Of a DNA stretch of 64,000 nt, positions 59,111 to 64,000 are shown one piece after another. The notes beneath the pieces are model-generated. The model saw only the letters and a list, made by a program, of their open reading frames with translations, did no database searches and was not told the DNA's origin. The position numbers and the translations under genes are program-made. The DNA is from Hyphomicrobiales bacterium. Its GTDB lineage: Bacteria; Pseudomonadota; Alphaproteobacteria; Rhizobiales; Xanthobacteraceae. The stretch covers positions 1-64,000 of the forward strand of contig WHTM01000024.1 of the NCBI GenBank assembly GCA_009377755.1, read 5' to 3'. Within the stretch, counting starts at the first letter, position 1; every line of letters begins with the position of its first letter.

Positions 59111-59908
59111 CTATCCCTTCGCCGTGCGCACCATGCCCCAGCGCAGCACGGTGGCGCGCTCCAGCGAGCCGAAGGCGATCCGCTCGAAGAGGTAGCCGAT
59201 CGCCCCGATGACCGCCAAAGAGGCCAGCATCAATTCGGTGTTGAGGAATTCCTTGGCGTCGAAGATCACCCAGCCGAGCCCAAAATCCGACGCGGCGATC
59301 ATCTCGGCGCCGACAACGGCGATCCACGCGCGCAGAAACGCCTGCCGCAGCCCGGTAATGATGAACGGCGACGCGCCTGGAATAATCACCTTCCAGAACA
59401 GGGCATTCTCGTTGGCACCCATGGCGCCGGCCGCCCGCAGCCACAATGGATTGACCGAGCGCACGCCCGACCACGTATTGAGCAGCATCGGGAACGTGGC
59501 CGCGTAGAACACGATCAGGATCGAGACCGTGTTGCCTAGTCCGAACCAGAGGATGAACACCGGCACCCAAGCCAGCGACGGGATCGGCATCAATGCGCTC
59601 GCCAGCGGCAGGAAGAAGTTCTCCACCGGCTTGTAGCGCGCCATCAGGATACCAAGCGGGAGACCTACGATGATCGCGAGCGAGAAGCCAAACATCACCC
59701 GGTACATGGTGCCGAGCGCATGTTGCAGCATGCTGCCGTCCAGTAGTGTCGTCACCAACGTGCTGAGGATACTCGACAGCGGCGGCATCAGGGCTGCCGG
59801 GAAGTAGCCGGTACGGGCCACGATTTCATAGAGCGCCGCCACGGTGATGATCGAGATCGCGGCGCGGCGATAAGAGCGGGTGCGGTCGTTGACGGCGGTT
59901 GCGCTCAC
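59111..59908 (-). CDS. NitT/SsuC family ABC permease (second)
   Basis: 265 residues with about six membrane helices and the EAA loop (GAMGANENALFWKVIIPGAS). It forms the channel with the upstream permease. GTG 59908 follows GGAGG at 8 bases and is one base after the TGA of the upstream permease, so translation is coupled. The ATPase and SBP genes lie beyond the regulator cluster. Confidence 0.9.
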   Translation of the reverse strand: MSATAVNDRTRSYRRAAISIITVAALYEIVARTGYFPAALMPPLSSILSTLVTTLLDGSMLQHALGTMYRVMFGFSLAIIVGLPLGILMARYKPVENFFLPLASALMPIPSLAWVPVFILWFGLGNTVSILIVFYAATFPMLLNTWSGVRSVNPLWLRAAGAMGANENALFWKVIIPGASPFIITGLRQAFLRAWIAVVGAEMIAASDFGLGWVIFDAKEFLNTELMLASLAVIGAIGYLFERIAFGSLERATVLRWGMVRTAKG

Positions 59909-59909
59909 G

Positions 59910-60758
59910 TCACGATCCTCCACTCGTCATCATGCCCCAGCGGACTACGGTATGGTTCTCGAGTCGCTGGAACACGAACTTCTCCAAGGCGAGGCCGAGA
60001 ATGGCGATGACTGCAACGCCGGACAGCATGACGTCGGTGTTGAGGAACTCACGGGCGCCGAAGATCATCCAGCCGAGGCCCCAGGGCACCGCGGCGAGCA
60101 TTTCCACACCAACCAGGATGCGCCACGCCTGCGCCAGTCCGAGCCGCAGTCCGGTGAGAATGTAGGGCAAGGCGCCGGGCAGGATCACATGCCGGAACAG
60201 CCGGCGACTGTCCGCGCCCATTGCTTGGGCGGAGCGCACCCAGATTTCCTTCACCGCTTTCACACCGGTCCAGGTGTTGAAGATGATCGGGAACCCGGCG
60301 ACGAAGCCGACCAGCAGCACAGCCGGTACATTGCCCAGGCCGAACCACAGCAGGAACAGCGGGGCGTAGGCGATTCCGGGAATCGGCGCCATGATGCTCA
60401 CCAGCGGCAGGAGGATGTCCTCCATCCGTCGCGAGCGCCCCATCAGGATGCCGAGCCCGACTCCGACGATTGCCGCCAGCGCGAAGCCACCTATGAGCCG
60501 GATCACCGTCTGTACGGCATGGTGCAGCAGGATACCGTTGGCAGTGAGCTGGACGAATGCGGAGACGACCTCTTCCACCGTCGGAAACAGCCGCGGGTGA
60601 AAGATGCCGAGATGGGCGACGATCTCCCAAAGCCCCAGCACCACGGCGAACGGGAAGGCGGTCCGCAGGACGGCCCGAAGTCGGTCGTTCCAGACCAGCG
60701 CGGCCGCCGGCGCCGATGGAAGCGCGGGATTGGCCGATTGACCATCGTGCACGGTCAT
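59910..60758 (-). CDS. NitT/SsuC family ABC permease (first)
   Basis: 282 residues with six helices; the EAA loop is AQAMGADSRRLFRHVILPGALPY in parts. Similar to but distinct from its neighbour, so the channel is a heterodimer. ATG 60758 is preceded by AGGGAAG at about 9 bases; the longer frame lacks support. It lies 166 bp after the MetE-C-like gene on the same strand. Confidence 0.9.
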   Translation of the reverse strand: MTVHDGQSANPALPSAPAAALVWNDRLRAVLRTAFPFAVVLGLWEIVAHLGIFHPRLFPTVEEVVSAFVQLTANGILLHHAVQTVIRLIGGFALAAIVGVGLGILMGRSRRMEDILLPLVSIMAPIPGIAYAPLFLLWFGLGNVPAVLLVGFVAGFPIIFNTWTGVKAVKEIWVRSAQAMGADSRRLFRHVILPGALPYILTGLRLGLAQAWRILVGVEMLAAVPWGLGWMIFGAREFLNTDVMLSGVAVIAILGLALEKFVFQRLENHTVVRWGMMTSGGS

Positions 60759-60924
60759 TGGACGAATCTTCCCTGGCGGTCGCGTATTCCCGAACGGCCT
60801 GATTCCACGGCGGCCAAATTTCAGCAACCGGACGTTGCCCCAAGGATAGTGCGATCAATGGCGGCCGGACAAGCGGCCGAACGCCGCGCGGGGCGTCCAT
60901 CGGCGTTCTTTGTGTCCAAGGTTG

Positions 60925-62088
60925 TTATGCCGCGGACTTGCCCCACAGGCGGGCCGAGGCGATATCCGCCCCTGCGCGCAAGGCTTCAAGCTTTTTCCAC
61001 ACCACCGATCCGACCACGTATTCGCGGCCCGCAAAGGTGCCGAAGCCGCAATCGATTGAGGCGATGACCCGCTCACGGTCACCGACTGCCGCCACCGCCT
61101 CCTCGATGCGGCGCGCCACCAGTTCGGGATGCTCCACGTAGTTGCTGGTGGATTCGATCACACCGGGGACCAAAACCAGGTCCTTGGGCAGCGGAATGCG
61201 TTTGAGCACGTCGTGCTCATGCGCATGGCGCGGGTTGGCGAATTCGATACTGAGCGCGCCGACGCGCGCCTGCAACAACACCGGCAGCACTTGCTCCAGC
61301 GCGATGTCGAACAGGTGCGGTCCATCCCAGTTGCCCCAGCAAACATGCAGCCGCACCCGGTCGCGCGGGATGCCCTCAATGCCGGAATTGATCGCTGCGA
61401 CGTGGCGCTCGCAAATTTTCACAAACTCGGAATCCGACTTGTCCTGGAAATTGATGGTGCGCGCCATCGCCAGGTCGGGTGCATCGATCTGCAAAATCAG
61501 CCCGCCCTCGTGGATCGCCCGATATTCGGTGCGCATCTCGCGCGCGAGGGCCGTCAGGTAGTCGTCGTCCGATGCGTAGTGGGCGTTGATCAGCGTCGTG
61601 GCGACGATTCCCGGCGAGGCCGCGGTCATGAAGCTCTCGGCGAACCTTCCCTCCGCGAATTGCTTCAGGCGAGCGATGTCATCCTGGACCGGGCCGGTGT
61701 CGACGTAGCGTACCTCTCCGACCGCCGCCGGCGCATTCCCACTGCGGCCACGGCTTGGGAAGCGTAGCCGCTGCATCTCGACCAGCTCCGGAAACTCGAC
61801 GAGATCGCGGTTGCGCGGACGCCGCGATTCCCCGCCGAAGCCGGTCATGCGCTGCGGCACATAGGTCTGGAAGCCGACGCGCGGCTGTTCGCCGTCGTTG
61901 CCGATATCGATGCCGGCCGCGGCTTGGCGGGCGACCACATCTTGCACGGCCTTGTCGACCTCAGCCGCGAGCCCGGCCTCGTCGACCGCATCGCCGGCTT
62001 CGCGGCGGATGAGGAGATCGCTGAGGAGATTGCTGCGCGGCAGGCTGCCTACATGCGTGGTCAGGATTCGGTCGCGGCTCAGAAGCAT
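60925..62088 (-). CDS. Cobalamin-independent methionine synthase MetE C-terminal-domain-like protein
   Basis: 387 residues corresponding only to the catalytic MetE C-terminal barrel; full MetE has about 750. The zinc ligands H248, C250 (LHVCWGNWD), E282 (SIEFAN) and C347 (IDCGFGTF) are all present, so it should bind zinc and a thiol or selenol. ILTTHVGSLPR is the UROD/MetE-like start. Lacking the N-terminal folate-binding barrel, it may transfer methyl or other alkyl groups from a non-folate donor. It is upstream of the ABC permeases and downstream of the Bug-type protein gene. Confidence 0.85.
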   Translation of the reverse strand: MLLSRDRILTTHVGSLPRSNLLSDLLIRREAGDAVDEAGLAAEVDKAVQDVVARQAAAGIDIGNDGEQPRVGFQTYVPQRMTGFGGESRRPRNRDLVEFPELVEMQRLRFPSRGRSGNAPAAVGEVRYVDTGPVQDDIARLKQFAEGRFAESFMTAASPGIVATTLINAHYASDDDYLTALAREMRTEYRAIHEGGLILQIDAPDLAMARTINFQDKSDSEFVKICERHVAAINSGIEGIPRDRVRLHVCWGNWDGPHLFDIALEQVLPVLLQARVGALSIEFANPRHAHEHDVLKRIPLPKDLVLVPGVIESTSNYVEHPELVARRIEEAVAAVGDRERVIASIDCGFGTFAGREYVVGSVVWKKLEALRAGADIASARLWGKSAA

Positions 62089-62122
62089 GCGTTTTCACGT
62101 CCACTCAGAATTTTCAATCTCG

Positions 62123-62149
62123 CCATGGCCGGGTCTTGTCCTGGCCATG
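62123..62149. repeat. Short gccatggccggg-type repeat relic
   Basis: ccatggccgggtcttgtcctggccatg: a 27-bp relic of the repeat at 12926 and 43230, between the MetE-C-like and Bug-type genes. Confidence 0.65.
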
Positions 62150-62175
62150 ACGCTGTGCATGTTGCGCTTCATCCG

Positions 62176-63159
62176 TCATCTGACTTGGATGTTCCGATCC
62201 TTGATGACCTTGCCCCAGAGCGCCCATTCCTTGGCGAGCTTGTCGCCGAAGGCTTTCACCGGCATCGGGGCCGGCGACATGGACGCCGCCTCACCCGTCG
62301 CCTTGATGTTCGGGATGTTCACAATCTCGGTGATCTCCTTGTTGAGCCGGGCGATGACGGCCGGCGGCGTGCCGGCCGGCGCGACCATGCCCATCCAGAA
62401 ATCCGTCGCCAGCGCGGGATCGAGCGTTTCCGACAGGAGCGGCACGTCCGGATACAGCGGCGAACGCTGATCGCCGACCTGCGCGATGACGCGCGCCTTT
62501 CCGGATTCGACATGCGCGCGCACGCTCACCAGATCGAAGATTACGACCTGCACCTGGCCGGACAGAAAGCCGACCGTCAACGGTCCGCCGCCGCTAAAGG
62601 GAATATGCACCATGTCGGTGCCGGTGATGCCCTTGAACATCTCCGTGCTGACATGCGTAAAGGAGCCGGCCCCATGCGATCCATAGTTCAGCTTGCCGGG
62701 ATTGGCTTTGGCATAGGCGATGAGTTCCTTCACATCCTTGATCGGCAATTTCGGATCGACGACCAGCACCGACGGACCGGAGAAGGTCAGCGTGATCGGC
62801 GTGAAGTCTTTCGGCGTGTTGTATGGCTGCGGGTTGCGCAACTGCGGCGAAATGATCAGCCCGCTCAAATTTCCATGAAACAGCGTGTGGCCGTCCGCGT
62901 TCGCCTTGGCCGCGGCGGCCCCTCCCACGACCTGACCGCCGCCTGGGCGATTCTCGACGATCACGGGTTTGCCGAGGCGGGTTGAGAGCTGATCGGCGAT
63001 CAGCCGCGCGAACATGTCCGCCTGGCTTCCCGGGCTGACCGACACAATGATCGTGACGTTGCGTGACGGATAGTCGGATTGGCCCCAGGCCGGCGCGGTT
63101 GCTACCGCTGCGAGCAGTGCGCCCGCGAAGGCCTGCGCACGGATGTTGCAGCAAGACAT
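62176..63159 (-). CDS. Bug family tripartite tricarboxylate transporter substrate-binding protein
   Basis: 327 residues with a signal peptide cleaved near PAWGQSD. YPSRNVTIIVSVSPGSQADM, GKPVIVENRPGGGQVVGGAA and KLNYGSHGAGSFTHVSTEMF are classic Bug/TctC elements. The small and large membrane subunits (TctBA) are absent, as for many orphan Bug receptors, so it may serve a remote permease or sensing. Divergent from the Rieske oxygenase gene at the window end (263 bp between starts), suggesting joint regulation. Confidence 0.9.
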   Translation of the reverse strand: MSCCNIRAQAFAGALLAAVATAPAWGQSDYPSRNVTIIVSVSPGSQADMFARLIADQLSTRLGKPVIVENRPGGGQVVGGAAAAKANADGHTLFHGNLSGLIISPQLRNPQPYNTPKDFTPITLTFSGPSVLVVDPKLPIKDVKELIAYAKANPGKLNYGSHGAGSFTHVSTEMFKGITGTDMVHIPFSGGGPLTVGFLSGQVQVVIFDLVSVRAHVESGKARVIAQVGDQRSPLYPDVPLLSETLDPALATDFWMGMVAPAGTPPAVIARLNKEITEIVNIPNIKATGEAASMSPAPMPVKAFGDKLAKEWALWGKVIKDRNIQVR

Positions 63160-63340
63160 GATGTTCCTCCCCCGTCCTTATGGCGTTACCGACGACGATA
63201 TTCCTTTCGGTCGGCGTTGGACAGGGATGGGCAACGGCGGGCCGCAGCCCATGCTTTCGGTCTTGCCTTGGCCGCGCGTTCTTCACGCAATGCCCGATGA
63301 CGGATGCGGAGTACCCATCCAAACCCACGCGCGAGCTTTG

Positions 63341-63369
63341 TTGTAGCCGCCGGGCGGCGTGTGCATAAT
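63341..63369 (+). promoter_or_regulatory. Putative promoter of the right-edge Rieske oxygenase
   Basis: TTGTAG (63341-63346), 17-base spacer, CATAAT (63364-63369), about 54 bp upstream of the TTG start. A good -10 and modest -35. Confidence 0.4.
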
Positions 63370-63422
63370 GGACACGGGCAGGCCCGCGAAGCGGGCTCAC
63401 GAGAAAGTTGGGAGACGGACGC

Positions 63423-64000
63423 TTGCTTACCGCCACCAAGAACGAACTGCTCACCCGTGTCGACCCGGGAACGCCCATGGGCGAATTGCTGCGGCGCTAC
63501 TGGCAGCCGATCGGCGGCGCCAGCCAGCTCGACGGCAACCCGATCAAGGCGATTCGCCTGTTCGGCGAGGATCTCGTCGTCTACAAAGACCTGACGGGCC
63601 GCTACGGCCTGATCGACCGGCATTGCCCGCATCGCCGCGCCGACATGTCCTACGGCTGGGTGGAGGAGAAGGGCGTCCGCTGCAGCTATCACGGCTGGCT
63701 CGTTGACGAGAAGGGCCACACCCTCGAGCAGCCGTACGAGGACACCACGCTGCCGCGTACCAGCGCCCGCGAGGGCTGCAACGTCCGCGCCTATCCGGTG
63801 AAGGAATGCGCCGGCATGCTGTGGGCCTACATGGGACCGCTACCGGCGCCGGAGCTACCGGTATGGGAGCCGTTTACCTGGGACAACGGCTTCCGCGAGA
63901 TCGTACTCGCCGAGGTGCCATGCAACTGGTTCCAATGCCAGGAGAACTCCATCGATCCGGTGCATTTCGAATGGATGCACGACAACTGGTCGAGGCGCTT
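63423..64000 (+). CDS. Rieske non-heme iron oxygenase alpha subunit, cut by window end
   Basis: The frame is open to the right edge, so at least 192 residues are seen. It resembles phthalate 4,5-dioxygenase-type alpha subunits. Rieske ligands are C68-x-H70 (DRHCPHRRAD) and C87-x2-H90 (RCSYHGW); the mononuclear iron motif D178-x2-H181-x4-H186 is in NSIDPVHFEWMH. TTG 63423 follows GGGAG at 8 bases; the first in-frame ATG (63474) would cut family-conserved residues. It is divergent from the Bug-type gene. The remainder of the protein and any reductase lie beyond the window. Confidence 0.9.
   Translation, partial: MLTATKNELLTRVDPGTPMGELLRRYWQPIGGASQLDGNPIKAIRLFGEDLVVYKDLTGRYGLIDRHCPHRRADMSYGWVEEKGVRCSYHGWLVDEKGHTLEQPYEDTTLPRTSAREGCNVRAYPVKECAGMLWAYMGPLPAPELPVWEPFTWDNGFREIVLAEVPCNWFQCQENSIDPVHFEWMHDNWSRR

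Overview
The window looks like chromosomal DNA of a high-GC alphaproteobacterium, most likely a Hyphomicrobiales (Rhizobiales) relative of the Bradyrhizobium/Rhodopseudomonas/Xanthobacteraceae type. The reasons are GC-rich codon use, abundant solute-binding-protein transporters, typical intergenic palindromes of that order (gtcatcccgg...ccgggatgac, tcatggccggg, cctccccct...aggggagg), and gene families such as TcuA-like, UbiD, TAXI-TRAP, TTT/Bug and LivGHMF-type genes. No rRNA, tRNA, CRISPR array, prophage or intact insertion sequence was seen.

Layout. 0-1 kb: non-coding DNA with palindromes, then the wreck of a higBA-type toxin-antitoxin pair. 1-6.5 kb: class II aldolase, a small unknown gene, pyrC, a TcuA-like flavoprotein, a CoxG-like protein, and a TetR regulator convergent with it. 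6.5-15 kb: a catabolic operon behind a TetR operator: HyuA, HyuB with an extra C-terminal domain, a CocE/NonD hydrolase, a small protein, a Rieske oxygenase and its Rieske ferredoxin. 15-19 kb (minus): TRAP transporter DctM/DctQ, an amidase and DctP. 19-21 kb: GMC oxidoreductase. 21-29 kb: two divergent UbiD decarboxylases, a TAXI-type TRAP transporter and an amidohydrolase. 29-34 kb (minus): the glycine cleavage operon gcvT-gcvH-gcvP behind a tandem glycine riboswitch. 34-40 kb: a branched-chain-amino-acid-type ABC transporter and an Ldh-family dehydrogenase. 40-47 kb (minus): two Gfo/Idh/MocA dehydrogenases, a two-subunit CoA transferase, a gamma-glutamyltransferase-family protein and an HpcH/HpaI aldolase. 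47-52 kb (minus): a second Liv-type ABC transporter. 52-61 kb: a CobW GTPase, an LVIVD-repeat protein and a NitT/SsuABC-type transporter whose genes are split by a Spy/CpxP-response regulator-histidine kinase cluster on the other strand. 61-64 kb: a MetE-C-like protein, a Bug-type binding protein and a truncated Rieske oxygenase at the right edge.

How it works together. Apart from housekeeping genes (pyrC, gcvTHP) the window is a string of import-and-degrade modules. Six families of binding-protein-dependent uptake (DctPQM TRAP, TAXI TRAP, two Liv ABC, one NitT ABC, one Bug protein) lie next to carboxylases/decarboxylases, amidases, Rieske oxygenases, dehydrogenases, CoA transferases and aldolases. 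Substrates cannot be read from sequence. The most distinctive observations are a CpxR-type box in front of the Spy/RR/HK cluster inside the ABC locus, the HyuB fusion, the divergent UbiD pair, and a repeat family that supplies stop codons or C-terminal tails to neighbouring genes.
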